Shown piece after piece: positions 42,035 through 51,845 of a stretch of DNA of 64,000 bases. The stretch's first letter is position 1; every line of letters starts with the position of its first letter. The notes below the pieces were generated by a model. It was not told where the DNA came from. It made no database searches and saw nothing but the letters and a program-made list of their open reading frames with translations. Source of the stretch: Bacteroidaceae bacterium (GTDB lineage: Bacteria; Bacteroidota; Bacteroidia; Bacteroidales; Bacteroidaceae); contig JAFRQD010000060.1 in the NCBI GenBank assembly GCA_017428785.1, positions 48,915 to 112,914 on the forward strand, read 5' to 3'. A program made the translations under genes and the position numbers.

Positions 42035-44587
42035 TTACTTGGCGAGAACCTTCTTGCCGTTCTCCACTACGATACCCTTGTAGTCCTTGCCGACCTTCTG
42101 GCCATGCAAGTTATAACGGACCGGCAATAATGACTCTCGCGCCCATGGTGCACTGACCGGAAGGGGGTTGTCTCCTTCAACGGGCGAGCAGAGCAGATAA
42201 AGCTCCTCGATGAGCTGGTCATTGAGTATGTCGGTGCCATAGATGGCAGTGATGTCATAGTATTTGCCGGATATATTCGAGGGCAGGCTAATCTTGGGCG
42301 ACTTGATCTGGAACTTGTTCCAAAGACGCACTCTGCGGTCGCCGATAACGGCAAAGACGCCGCCGTCGCGCACCAACTCCACTCCCTTCACCACCACCAG
42401 GTCGGCAAATCGGTCCGAAGTGAGTTGCTCGCTGTATATTTCTGTGGGCAGGGCTGCCTCGCCACTGCTGACGGATGGTGTTTCAGCAAACGATGCGCCT
42501 TCGACAGGTGTCAACTGAGGTACAAGATTGCCTAATGTCAACTGGCCAAAGATGCCGCCGTTGAGCACGTCGTTCTGGCTGACGTTGAGCCCCGTCCCGC
42601 TAAGCATGATGCTTCCCGTTGCATCGCGCAGATAGATGTCGCCCGAATAGGCATAGAGCACCTGTGCGTTGGTGAGTGTGAGAAGGCCTTTGTCTCCCTC
42701 ATCCATTGCGCGGAAAGAGGCAATGTCGGGAATCACGTTAAGCGGAGTCACAGTCACTGTGCAGGTGGCCGACAGGTTGTTGTCGGATGTTACAGTGATA
42801 TGGGCAACACCCTCGCTCAAAGCCGTAACCATGCCTTCTGCATCTACGGTAGCCACAGACTCGTTGTCGCTGACATAGCTGAGCTCGCAGATGGCAGACT
42901 CCGGCACAAGAGTAGTGGTGAGCTGCAGTTTGGTGTTCACACCGATAATGAAGTTATCGCTGCTGAAGCTGATGGCGGTGAGGATGTTCACATTGTAGGC
43001 TTCGAAGGTAATCACACCAGAACTTTCAGTTATCCTGCGCAGACCGAGGAAAGAGGGCTTGCCCGTCCATGTCCTCAGGCTGGGCGTAGTCTCGTTGTTG
43101 ATATATCTCACCCTCTGTGTGCCGGGGAAAGGATCGCTTGCAGAGGAAGAACCATAGGCCGTGGACTTCAAGCCTCCAGCACGCAGCAACTCATAGTAGG
43201 GATGCTTGGGATTGTCGTTCACTGTGTTTTCGTATGTCCAAGCAGCATTGTTGGTGGAGTCCACGCGGAAGATGAGCATGCCATGTCCCGGGAGCGCACT
43301 GTCCCATTTGACCTTCTGGCGGTTCTCGATGTAGAAGGACTCTTTTCTCTCCGGCGTGTTCAGCCGATAACCGGTATTGCTCGCATGGAGAGCCTCGAGG
43401 CTGAACGAGCCTGGCTCAGTAAGGAGCTGCGGTGTGGCAAAGCCCAGAGCATAACGCTCGAAGAGGGAGAAGCCGCAGGGCGTGCGTCCGTAGTTCAAAT
43501 CAGCGCCTCCCGCCATTACCGACCACTCATCCGGATTCACACAAGCACCACTGTATTTGTTGTCCGTATCATAGAAATCCGGCAGGCCCAGCACATGGCT
43601 GAACTCATGGGTCATAGTGCCGATACCCTCGAGCACACTCCAGCCGGTTGAACCGAACAACTCGTTCGAGCAGGCATAACGTCCCAGCAACACACCGTCC
43701 TTGCGTACACTACGCTCGTAGCTGATGTCATACTGGTGGGGCCACAGCAAGCGGCTGTCGTTGCCCTGGATGTAGGAGCCCAGTCCGGAGAAGATGAAAT
43801 ATATCATATCCACCACGCCGTCGCCATCCACATCGTATTGGCTGAAGTCAACATCATTGTCGGCTGCAGTGCAGGCATCGATCATCAGTTGGGTAGCATT
43901 TTCCGTGCTGTTGACATAATATTGACTGCGCTTCACCTGCACAGGTCCCACCACGTCGAAAGTCGGAACGAATATGCCATTGGAGTTGTCGCGGTAATAA
44001 TCGCGGATACTGCCCGTGCAGCGTACATACGAACCGTTGACGTTGAAGTTGGTAAGGTTGGTGCCCGTGTAGTCGTCGGCATTTATCATGTCCTCCATGA
44101 TAGAAGTGTAGTTGGAGTATCGGAACGGACAGTCGTTGTACTCCACGAGAAGCACCAGTCCGCGGAAACTCGAGTAATCATAGAGGGAAGCACGGCTTTG
44201 GCTGAGCGTGCGGGCCCGCTGTGCGCGGTTCTTCCTACGCATCTGATCAGCCTGAGCCGACACCTGAGGTCTCTGCTGCCCTACTTGCTCCAGATAATAG
44301 CGCTCAGCCGCTGTACGCTTACCGGCATCATGGGCCAGCAGTGCCGTAGGCTCCAATTGGCCTTCGTCGTCCAACTGAGCATAGACATAGGCGCCATCGT
44401 CGCGACGCACCAGCGAATAGCCATCCTCCGTGGTGTTATAGTGGAGATATTCATCGCCCACCAGACGGATGGTTAGGCTGGAGCCGTCGGGCTGAGACAC
44501 CTGTGTGGTGCCTCGGTAAGCCGGTCGACCATAGAAAATGGCGATGCCATACAGCATCGCCATTATAGTCACAGTGAGTCTTCTCAT
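42035..44587 (-). CDS. M6-family metallopeptidase with Ig-like and C-terminal sorting-like domains
   Basis: An 850-residue secreted zinc peptidase. After a signal-like N-terminus and propeptide-like part (to about 130) comes the catalytic domain with HEFSHVLGLPD: H327, E328 and H331 bind zinc, D337 follows as in metzincin-like M6 enzymes. SQYDVDGDGVVDMIYFIF looks like a calcium loop. A BIG2 Ig-like domain (about 570-650) and a beta-rich domain follow, and the end RYNLHGQKVGKDYKGIVVEN resembles a type IX sorting domain. It is translationally coupled to the gene before it (ATGA overlap). Confidence 0.85.
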   Translation of the reverse strand: MRRLTVTIMAMLYGIAIFYGRPAYRGTTQVSQPDGSSLTIRLVGDEYLHYNTTEDGYSLVRRDDGAYVYAQLDDEGQLEPTALLAHDAGKRTAAERYYLEQVGQQRPQVSAQADQMRRKNRAQRARTLSQSRASLYDYSSFRGLVLLVEYNDCPFRYSNYTSIMEDMINADDYTGTNLTNFNVNGSYVRCTGSIRDYYRDNSNGIFVPTFDVVGPVQVKRSQYYVNSTENATQLMIDACTAADNDVDFSQYDVDGDGVVDMIYFIFSGLGSYIQGNDSRLLWPHQYDISYERSVRKDGVLLGRYACSNELFGSTGWSVLEGIGTMTHEFSHVLGLPDFYDTDNKYSGACVNPDEWSVMAGGADLNYGRTPCGFSLFERYALGFATPQLLTEPGSFSLEALHASNTGYRLNTPERKESFYIENRQKVKWDSALPGHGMLIFRVDSTNNAAWTYENTVNDNPKHPYYELLRAGGLKSTAYGSSSASDPFPGTQRVRYINNETTPSLRTWTGKPSFLGLRRITESSGVITFEAYNVNILTAISFSSDNFIIGVNTKLQLTTTLVPESAICELSYVSDNESVATVDAEGMVTALSEGVAHITVTSDNNLSATCTVTVTPLNVIPDIASFRAMDEGDKGLLTLTNAQVLYAYSGDIYLRDATGSIMLSGTGLNVSQNDVLNGGIFGQLTLGNLVPQLTPVEGASFAETPSVSSGEAALPTEIYSEQLTSDRFADLVVVKGVELVRDGGVFAVIGDRRVRLWNKFQIKSPKISLPSNISGKYYDITAIYGTDILNDQLIEELYLLCSPVEGDNPLPVSAPWARESLLPVRYNLHGQKVGKDYKGIVVENGKKVLAK

Positions 44588-47454
44588 TTAACAATCATCT
44601 TCTTGCCGTCCTTAACGACAATGCCTCTGTAGTTCTTGTCAACAGGCTGACCAGCCACATTGAAGGCATGACGGTTCTTGAGAGGAGTCTTGGCAACGAC
44701 AGATGTGATACCGTCGGGATCATCAACATCCTGAGTGATAGTAACTGTCAACCTAGCACCTGTTTGGAAGAACACTACCTGAGCTGTACGGTTCTGCACG
44801 CCTTCAGGAAGAGCTCCTGTGGTTACTACCAAATCATAGTCAATGCCATTGACAAAGTACTCATATTCCTTACCAGTAGTCTCACTGACTGCGGTAGCCG
44901 TGGTGTAATCCTCGTTGGCTACTTCGAAAGTAATCCATTCGGGAACTTCATCCACTTCTTCACCATCTTCCGTTACACTCTCTATATTGAGCAGGTAAGT
45001 AGGCTCTTCTGTCTCGTCGTCTATGCCATAATACATGGGGTTGACATGGATGGAAGCCTGACCACCATCTTTATAGAAATTCAGGTTTGTATCATCCTCT
45101 GTGTGGAGATAACCATAGGTGGCGTCGAGCAAGCCGACGAACAGCTGAGGCCATGAACCGTATGATTGCAACCGAGAATCGGTATCACCCTCTACTTCAT
45201 ACCATGTTGAAGTAACATCAACGGGATATTCTTCTTGGCTGCCAAGCACACCAGAGAAGGTGCCATTGTTCCAGCCCTCAATGACAACTACAAACTCGTC
45301 TTCGATGAACAGGTAATCCACCGTCTCGCTCATACCAAACTCGTCTTCCACATAAAGTTCGGGGAACTCAACAGCAATGAGACCGGATTGATCTACAAAC
45401 TCATCTTTTACATTCTCTAACGTAGCATCACCCTCTGCAATGACATCACCCAATTTGAGATTGCCGGTCGCGCTGCGCTGACATTTGCATAACTTAATGT
45501 GCAGATTGAAGTCTTCATGAGCTTCAAAGGATACCATAGGTAAGATTACACCTGTAAGATAGAGCGGCGTTGAAGGCTTGCCCTGATAGGAGTATATCTT
45601 AGTCATATGTGGCACATCAATGTTATTGTTGTCGATGATATCAGGCGTAGCAAAATTGCCATAGTAAGTCAAATCGTCGTCGGGGTTCTGGCGAGTCATC
45701 GTAGCATATGTGCCATCCTCACAATCAAAGGAACTGGCACCACCACCGGCATAAAGTGTGAGGGATGTAAAGGTAGGAGTTCCATCAGCTTCTTTAAGTC
45801 TTCCGGCTCCCCATTGGTACGGCTCTGAGGCTTCACTCTCATTATAGGCAATGAGCGATAGACCCTCATATTCAGCGCCACACTTGGTATTAAGGGTAAA
45901 GTCTCTGTCGTTACCTGTAATAGTTGTCTCCACATCGTCTTCATCAGTTTCCAGAACCGACCATTCGTAGCTTGTGGCAAGATCCATCGTAGCATTACTG
46001 AAGGTTGTGGGAACACCTGCACCCATGACAGCAAGGTTATTTGTCCAATACACTCCAGAATAGCTTCGTCCTGCAAACAGAACCAGTTCTTGCGGTTTGA
46101 AAGCCACATCTTCTGGTGCTTCTGCAGGAGCATTAGGCAGACGATACTTTGGTCTTTCTATATAAACATAACCGCCATCATAGGCTGCAAAAGTAGGATC
46201 GAATTCTTCTGAAGTCCAAACACCGATAAGAATGGCTTCATCAGGAATAGTCTTCAGACCAAACTCATTTTCTATAAGCACAATGCTACCATCTTGGGAA
46301 GCAGCGCTAAAGAGCATGATATAATACCTTGTGCCATCTTCTTCTTCATAGCTGGCTATAACCTGAGGTTTCACGGTAATCGTGGTGTCCTCCTGTTCGT
46401 ATTCAACATCAACGCCATTGGGATAAAGCTCGGCGAGAATCTCAGGTAAAGGAGTCATATCAACCAAGAAGCGAGACTCTTCATCATCCATTGCCGTTAT
46501 GCCACGCTTCAACACCCAGTCAACAGGTTTAGCGTTAAAGAAATCCGCTCCATGAGCATTGTACTCTTTTTCAATAGTGGTCTCATAACGATAATAGTAG
46601 CCCACACCAACCATCAGCTCGTCCAAACCCAAGAAGGCCTCGCCGGCATCTAACTCTTCGTCAAACTCCACATCGGCAAATTCACCAAAACCAATCCAGT
46701 TACCATTGGTGATAACAAGCTTACCGTTCTCGCGAATCACCATATGGATGATGCCATCCTCATCGTCGCTGTTGGTAGCGAAGAGGGTGATATAGTTTGT
46801 AGTACCATTTTCTTCATCCTCATAGCTTGCAAGGGATTGGGGTGCAATTGTAACAAGACTGTCATCCTCAACCGTATACATTACGGGAACGCCATCGGGA
46901 TAAAGCTCAGCAAGAAAATCTGGCGTAGGTATTACATCAACGAGCACATTGACTTCTTCCTCACCTTCGTCAGTAGTATATGTTGCCGTAGTGGGAGTCA
47001 TTGTCCATTGTGTATCCACCTTATTATAATAGTCATATCCTACACCTGTGTAAGTCTCTGCAAGTGACAAAGCCTTGCGGGGAGCCTTGGCCCTTGTCGA
47101 GGTCTTGGAGTTCAAGGTCATCGTAGGCTTGAGGTTAACCATTTTGCGATTCTGCGCCTTGCCCTTACCAAGAGCCTTGATTTTGTTCAACTGAGCGGAC
47201 TGTGTAAGTAATGCACGCTGTCCGCGAGTAACGGGCTTAACTCTGGCAGGGTCGAGGGTCAGAGTGTTGGTAGGAACATACGTCCTTGTTTTCACATCCT
47301 GCCGTGCGGGGAGAACTTGGAAAGAACGATGCACCTGTGTCTTGTTCACCACTTTTGATTGGGTCTGTGGGGAGACCGATGACTTTGCATTGAACTGTGC
47401 GCTTGCAGAAAGTCCCACAAATGCCATCACTGAAATTAGTAACATCTTTTTCAT
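44584..47454 (-). CDS. Large secreted protein with internal duplication and sorting-like C-terminus
   Basis: A 956-residue protein with a signal peptide (MKKMLLISVMAFVGLSASAQ). I do not recognise a named family. Residues about 135-270 and 280-420 look like two copies of one domain: each has GVGYxYY, a LLVDVIPTPDFLAELYPDGV-like run and an IASYEEEDGT-like run. The sequence is very acidic. A BACON-like stretch (VPEWITFEVANED) precedes the C-terminal AFNVAGQPVDKNYRGIVVKD, similar to that of the M6 peptidase. A surface or secreted partner of the peptidase is plausible. Confidence 0.75.
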   Translation of the reverse strand: MKKMLLISVMAFVGLSASAQFNAKSSVSPQTQSKVVNKTQVHRSFQVLPARQDVKTRTYVPTNTLTLDPARVKPVTRGQRALLTQSAQLNKIKALGKGKAQNRKMVNLKPTMTLNSKTSTRAKAPRKALSLAETYTGVGYDYYNKVDTQWTMTPTTATYTTDEGEEEVNVLVDVIPTPDFLAELYPDGVPVMYTVEDDSLVTIAPQSLASYEDEENGTTNYITLFATNSDDEDGIIHMVIRENGKLVITNGNWIGFGEFADVEFDEELDAGEAFLGLDELMVGVGYYYRYETTIEKEYNAHGADFFNAKPVDWVLKRGITAMDDEESRFLVDMTPLPEILAELYPNGVDVEYEQEDTTITVKPQVIASYEEEDGTRYYIMLFSAASQDGSIVLIENEFGLKTIPDEAILIGVWTSEEFDPTFAAYDGGYVYIERPKYRLPNAPAEAPEDVAFKPQELVLFAGRSYSGVYWTNNLAVMGAGVPTTFSNATMDLATSYEWSVLETDEDDVETTITGNDRDFTLNTKCGAEYEGLSLIAYNESEASEPYQWGAGRLKEADGTPTFTSLTLYAGGGASSFDCEDGTYATMTRQNPDDDLTYYGNFATPDIIDNNNIDVPHMTKIYSYQGKPSTPLYLTGVILPMVSFEAHEDFNLHIKLCKCQRSATGNLKLGDVIAEGDATLENVKDEFVDQSGLIAVEFPELYVEDEFGMSETVDYLFIEDEFVVVIEGWNNGTFSGVLGSQEEYPVDVTSTWYEVEGDTDSRLQSYGSWPQLFVGLLDATYGYLHTEDDTNLNFYKDGGQASIHVNPMYYGIDDETEEPTYLLNIESVTEDGEEVDEVPEWITFEVANEDYTTATAVSETTGKEYEYFVNGIDYDLVVTTGALPEGVQNRTAQVVFFQTGARLTVTITQDVDDPDGITSVVAKTPLKNRHAFNVAGQPVDKNYRGIVVKDGKKMIVK

Positions 47455-47485
47455 GACTTGTTAATTTTATGTATTGATTTGTTTG

Positions 47486-48832
47486 TTATTTCAAAATATA
47501 GTCATTCCCTTCGCCCACTGGATGTAGCTCACATCCTGTCGGAAGGAAATAGTCATTGGGGACTATGTTGTATGTACCAGAGAGAGACGCTGCAAACTGG
47601 CGCACCAGAGTTTCTATATTGCACTTGCTACTCATATTAGAGAGGTTCTTGTCGGTCTTTTCCCCTTCGGAATACGATATCTTCATCTGTCCAAAAGCAG
47701 GGCGGCTGGTAGTCAAAGAGAGACCTGCCGTATTTGTCTTGGACTTGGCAGCATTGGTATAGAATGTAATCACCAAACCTCTTACTGCGCCACTACCCGT
47801 AGAGCGTCCAAGACCTACTTGTGACAATGAATAGTTTTTGTTGAACTTCACTAACTCGGCGTTGAGCTGCTCCATCAAACCTTTCTGCTCGTCAGAGAAT
47901 TTGTCTTGATCGAAGTTCCAGGTTGTATTACGCACATTGACAATGTAGTTGTCCCAAGTTGCTATTACTTGCACACGACCGTCTTCGCTCAAGAGTTCAG
48001 AAGCATCATCACTTAACTTAAACTCCTGAAAGAGATGATTGCCAAGCGTGTCAATGCTTTCGTTGCGGAAGCCATCAGGCGTAAAGCAACAAGAGACGGA
48101 GTCTACCCTCAAAGGATTCGCCACACGCTCGGAAATACGGTAACGTCCATTGCGCAACCCCACACAATACATGGTGTCAACGCCATCTGTAAGGTAATAG
48201 GAATCAATACTGCTATTCGTAATGCGCTCCTTCATCGTCTTGGTGTCATTGATATATGTCTCCCAATCACGATCGGCCTTTACCAAGCGGATCAATGCAT
48301 CGTAACGCTCTCCACGGCAAATAACCTCATTATTCGTCATTGACTTCACCACAAGATTCTGGTCGCCTTGCATGCCTTCACCGTCCTTCAGCAGATTGTT
48401 GGGAGCAGCCCAAAAGGCTACCGGATCAACGAAAGGAGTGAGCACATCATTCCATGTGTTAAAAGCAAGCACCAAGCCATCCTCACGGATCAATTCGTAA
48501 AGGCTGGCATGCTCAGTATATTTATTGGCATTACCGTTACGCAGGAAGCGATGGTTACCAGCAAGTGTCACTTGACCACTCTTCTCGAACCTGGCAAACA
48601 AATTGAAACCTTCGAAGACTGACACACCACGACCAGTGTAATATTGCATTACCCATCCATGAGGGGCATTCACAAGAATCTCTTGCAACTTCTCGGCATT
48701 ATGCTCAATGCGAAGGGCTGCGCTTTCTTCAAATAAGTCCTCCTCCTCGAAACGGGAACAGCCGACAAGTGCAATGGTGGCCAGCGCCACTCCCATTGTT
48801 ATATATCTTAAATGTTTCATCTTCATAATCAT
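47486..48832 (-). CDS. DUF4302 family lipoprotein
   Basis: A 448-residue predicted surface lipoprotein. Signal YITMGVALATIALVGC with the lipid Cys, then EESAALRIEHNAEKLQEIL and PHGWVMQYYTGRGV, which are typical of DUF4302. This family is regularly encoded next to SusCD pairs and zinc metallohydrolase lipoproteins, but its function is unknown. Starts at 48826 or 48820 are also possible. Confidence 0.82.
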   Translation of the reverse strand: MIMKMKHLRYITMGVALATIALVGCSRFEEEDLFEESAALRIEHNAEKLQEILVNAPHGWVMQYYTGRGVSVFEGFNLFARFEKSGQVTLAGNHRFLRNGNANKYTEHASLYELIREDGLVLAFNTWNDVLTPFVDPVAFWAAPNNLLKDGEGMQGDQNLVVKSMTNNEVICRGERYDALIRLVKADRDWETYINDTKTMKERITNSSIDSYYLTDGVDTMYCVGLRNGRYRISERVANPLRVDSVSCCFTPDGFRNESIDTLGNHLFQEFKLSDDASELLSEDGRVQVIATWDNYIVNVRNTTWNFDQDKFSDEQKGLMEQLNAELVKFNKNYSLSQVGLGRSTGSGAVRGLVITFYTNAAKSKTNTAGLSLTTSRPAFGQMKISYSEGEKTDKNLSNMSSKCNIETLVRQFAASLSGTYNIVPNDYFLPTGCELHPVGEGNDYILK

Positions 48833-48841
48833 TCTTTGAGG

Positions 48842-50104
48842 TTATTTGAGATCATATATGGTAACATCCTCGAGATACTCATTTATCTTATTCTGACGGT
48901 TTACGACCTCACGGCGAAGCGTAAAGGCATAGAGACCCCAATTCTCTGTGTACCACTTTGTGGCAATATCCAGTTTCTTTATCAAAGAGTTGATACCTGT
49001 CAGGTCATCCTTGGAAGATATCGTTACCCAAGGAAGGAAGTCGTTCTTGAACGAGGTAAACTTGCGGAACTCCTTATATTTATATTGGGCGACATATGCA
49101 GATGCATCCTTGTTGACCACCTGATATGCATCACCCAACAAGCGATGCTCATCGAGCACATAGCGCTCTGTTGACTCGTATTCATCGGTCTGATCGTTGT
49201 ACTCTGACTCTTCATAAAGCGTGAAGCTGTTCCAATGGCCAGTGGGATCGTCCAAATTGATATCGAGGGAATCGATAAGCTCGAGGATATCCTCCTTGTC
49301 ACCCTGTCGCACGCCCATAGAGGCGGCATTGATGATGCGGTTCATCCAGCGATGAGGAGTGTCCGTAATGATGCAGGAAAGGGTTTCCACAAAGTCCTCG
49401 TATGTAGCAGAAGAGGCATAGTGTGTGACATAACCATTTTGATGCGTCCACACAGAGTCACGATCCTGCCAGTTGATGGGGTCATAGCTGCCGGATGTTA
49501 CTTGTCCGAATGTTACGGGATAAGACTTCGTCTGATGCAGGATATGGGAGAACTCATGATGCATGGTGTGGAAATACCTTTCATTTAACACACTTACGTC
49601 ATCACCCGAATATGTAACGCCTTCGCTATAAGGCTTCATCTCATTAACATTGTAAAGTGTAATCTTCACACCACCTGAAGCCGTACCCAACACCTCGGTT
49701 CCTGTAGTAGGACTATAGCCCGAAGAACCTATGAAGTGGAAGATGCGAGGACCGTATTTCTTCATGAAGTCATCACCTGCGAACTTGGTATAGACATCAT
49801 AGAACAAATAGCGGATGAAATGAGCCAAGAGCTGCGAACGATTATAGTCAGCAGGGGTCAGCTGGAAGTTCATGTCGGAGGCCGACAAATCGAAGCGGTA
49901 CTTCACATCAACATTATATGGAACCACGAAATTGTCGTAGAGCCATTGGTCGAAAGGATAGGTTGCCTTTGTCTCATCCACGGCAGGAACACTGGTATCA
50001 AAGATTGAATCAGTGAACTTGTCTCCGCCGCGACATGAGGAGAATGCAGCAACTACTGCTATTATACCTATGATATATAATATCTTTTTCATCTTCTTCG
50101 TCAT
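48842..50104 (-). CDS. SusCD-associated zinc metallohydrolase lipoprotein
   Basis: A 420-residue lipoprotein (ILYIIGIIAVVAAFSSC, lipid Cys at residue 24). The zinc site HEFSHILH at residues 183-190 is an HExxHxxH motif. The family is known as substrate import-associated zinc metallohydrolase lipoproteins and occurs in SusCD loci without sugar hydrolases. It probably trims peptides or proteins at the cell surface. A start at 50092 is also possible. Confidence 0.85.
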   Translation of the reverse strand: MTKKMKKILYIIGIIAVVAAFSSCRGGDKFTDSIFDTSVPAVDETKATYPFDQWLYDNFVVPYNVDVKYRFDLSASDMNFQLTPADYNRSQLLAHFIRYLFYDVYTKFAGDDFMKKYGPRIFHFIGSSGYSPTTGTEVLGTASGGVKITLYNVNEMKPYSEGVTYSGDDVSVLNERYFHTMHHEFSHILHQTKSYPVTFGQVTSGSYDPINWQDRDSVWTHQNGYVTHYASSATYEDFVETLSCIITDTPHRWMNRIINAASMGVRQGDKEDILELIDSLDINLDDPTGHWNSFTLYEESEYNDQTDEYESTERYVLDEHRLLGDAYQVVNKDASAYVAQYKYKEFRKFTSFKNDFLPWVTISSKDDLTGINSLIKKLDIATKWYTENWGLYAFTLRREVVNRQNKINEYLEDVTIYDLK

Positions 50105-50117
50105 TTAATTTATGTCA

Positions 50118-51827
50118 TCATTCTCCAAGATCTACCACATCAACCACAGGATTTGACTTGAAGTCGCCGTCGTCACTGCCATTAAGCCTTTGTGTACGGT
50201 TATTGGAAGGATAACCGGCATCGATTACGTTCTGTGGAATCTGCAAGACACGACGAGGATCGTTCCAATGGAGATAGTCATGATGGATTTCATCTTCCTT
50301 CGGATCGCGATAGGCATGATGTACAGTAATGCCATAACGCTTGATGTCGAACCAACGCAAGCCCTCGAACATCGTCTCAATGCGACGGAAGTGGAGAACG
50401 CAATGAATTATGCGCTTGGCATCATCCGACAAATCGTCAAATGTCCACTCGGGACTCATATCTGCAGGATGCAAATCACTAATATAGATATTTGAGGTAT
50501 GGTCGCCCTTATACTTGTTATTGATACCGGCCTGTGTAAGAGGCGAATCCACCATGTGAGAGGCTGTCCAGAAGCCGAGGTCGGCAAGTGCTTTATCTGT
50601 CTCTCCCAAATATACCTCTGCCTCAGCACGGCAAAGCAATGTCTCCTCTGCAGTGAAGGGCTGATAGAGGATATGGACAAAGCCGATGCCTGCTATCTTG
50701 TCGGTATATTCAAAATACTCATACACACGGAAAAGCCATGAGCCATATTCCGAGCCTGCTCCCCAACGGTAAATCTTTCCGTCGAATGCCTTGAGACGAC
50801 CTGTCCAGTTTGGACCACCGCCTTCATAGAGGATATCTTTAGTGGCATCGACATTCTCAGCTGAACTGCCGCTGTTGATAGCATAACGACAAGCAGAAAG
50901 CATACGGTCGAACAATGAATAGGTAGCCTGCAACATATAATTGCAAGGAGCAGTCTCATCGTTAAAGTCATTTAGGAGAGTGTTGATGGTGTTGGCACTC
51001 ATTGCTGCCCACTTGCGCAGAGAGGCTGCGGGATTGGAGCCCAGAGCTGCAGTTGCATACTTCACGCACTTCTCATAGTCACGCTTATAGAGGTAAAAAC
51101 GGGCAGCCAGGGCATTGGCGGCATTGCGGTTGAAGTGGTATGCAGGCACCTTGTACTTGGAGTCGTCAACAAGGTCGATGCCTTCCAGGATGTCCTTTTC
51201 AATGAGACGATAAACCTCAGCTACGCTCTTGCGATACTTTGGGTCACTATAGTCAATGGTGACTGTCTTTTCTGCTTCGCTGACATATGGAATGCCAACA
51301 TCATTGGCGCTCTGTGCTTCGTCCTTATAGGCTTCTGCAAACACATTAACAAGCACAAAATGCAGATAGGCACGCAAGAGGTGAGCCTCGCCCCAAGAAT
51401 GAGCCAATTCCCTGTCGTGTGCAGGGTCTTCACTCAACTCACGCATAGCTTCGATAGCATGATTGGCTACGGCTATACCCTGATAATATGCTTCCCATAC
51501 AGTGTAGGGAGTATCGTCTTCACCTGTACTGTAGTTATCAATGTCTTCCCACTTATAAGCCTGTTCGTGGAAGTTGGCATAAGCATCATAGTGGGTAGCA
51601 GGAACGACCACATTGTTATCCACAAGATTATCACCGCTGAGTTCGCAGATGACTGCTGGAACGGAAACAGGATAAGCCGATGTGAGCAACTGCTGGACTT
51701 TATCTACATTATCGATTTCAGTACGGTTGTCGGGAGCCTCGTCCAGGTCTTTACAAGAGGACAGACCTACAATGCAAAGCATGCAGATGGCAAAGAGGCT
51801 ATATATATTTCTTTCCATATTCTTCAT
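50118..51827 (-). CDS. SusD/RagB family nutrient-binding lipoprotein
   Basis: A 569-residue surface lipoprotein with signal NIYSLFAICMLCIVGLSSC. The TPR-containing SusD fold is seen in ELAHSWGEAHLLRAYLHFVL, ALAARFYLYKRDYEKCVKYA and the C-terminal FDIKRYGITVHH stretch. It forms the lid on the SusC channel and binds the substrate. It lies 18 bp after susC. Confidence 0.92.
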   Translation of the reverse strand: MKNMERNIYSLFAICMLCIVGLSSCKDLDEAPDNRTEIDNVDKVQQLLTSAYPVSVPAVICELSGDNLVDNNVVVPATHYDAYANFHEQAYKWEDIDNYSTGEDDTPYTVWEAYYQGIAVANHAIEAMRELSEDPAHDRELAHSWGEAHLLRAYLHFVLVNVFAEAYKDEAQSANDVGIPYVSEAEKTVTIDYSDPKYRKSVAEVYRLIEKDILEGIDLVDDSKYKVPAYHFNRNAANALAARFYLYKRDYEKCVKYATAALGSNPAASLRKWAAMSANTINTLLNDFNDETAPCNYMLQATYSLFDRMLSACRYAINSGSSAENVDATKDILYEGGGPNWTGRLKAFDGKIYRWGAGSEYGSWLFRVYEYFEYTDKIAGIGFVHILYQPFTAEETLLCRAEAEVYLGETDKALADLGFWTASHMVDSPLTQAGINNKYKGDHTSNIYISDLHPADMSPEWTFDDLSDDAKRIIHCVLHFRRIETMFEGLRWFDIKRYGITVHHAYRDPKEDEIHHDYLHWNDPRRVLQIPQNVIDAGYPSNNRTQRLNGSDDGDFKSNPVVDVVDLGE

Positions 51828-51845
51828 ATTACTTATTTCCTTTCA

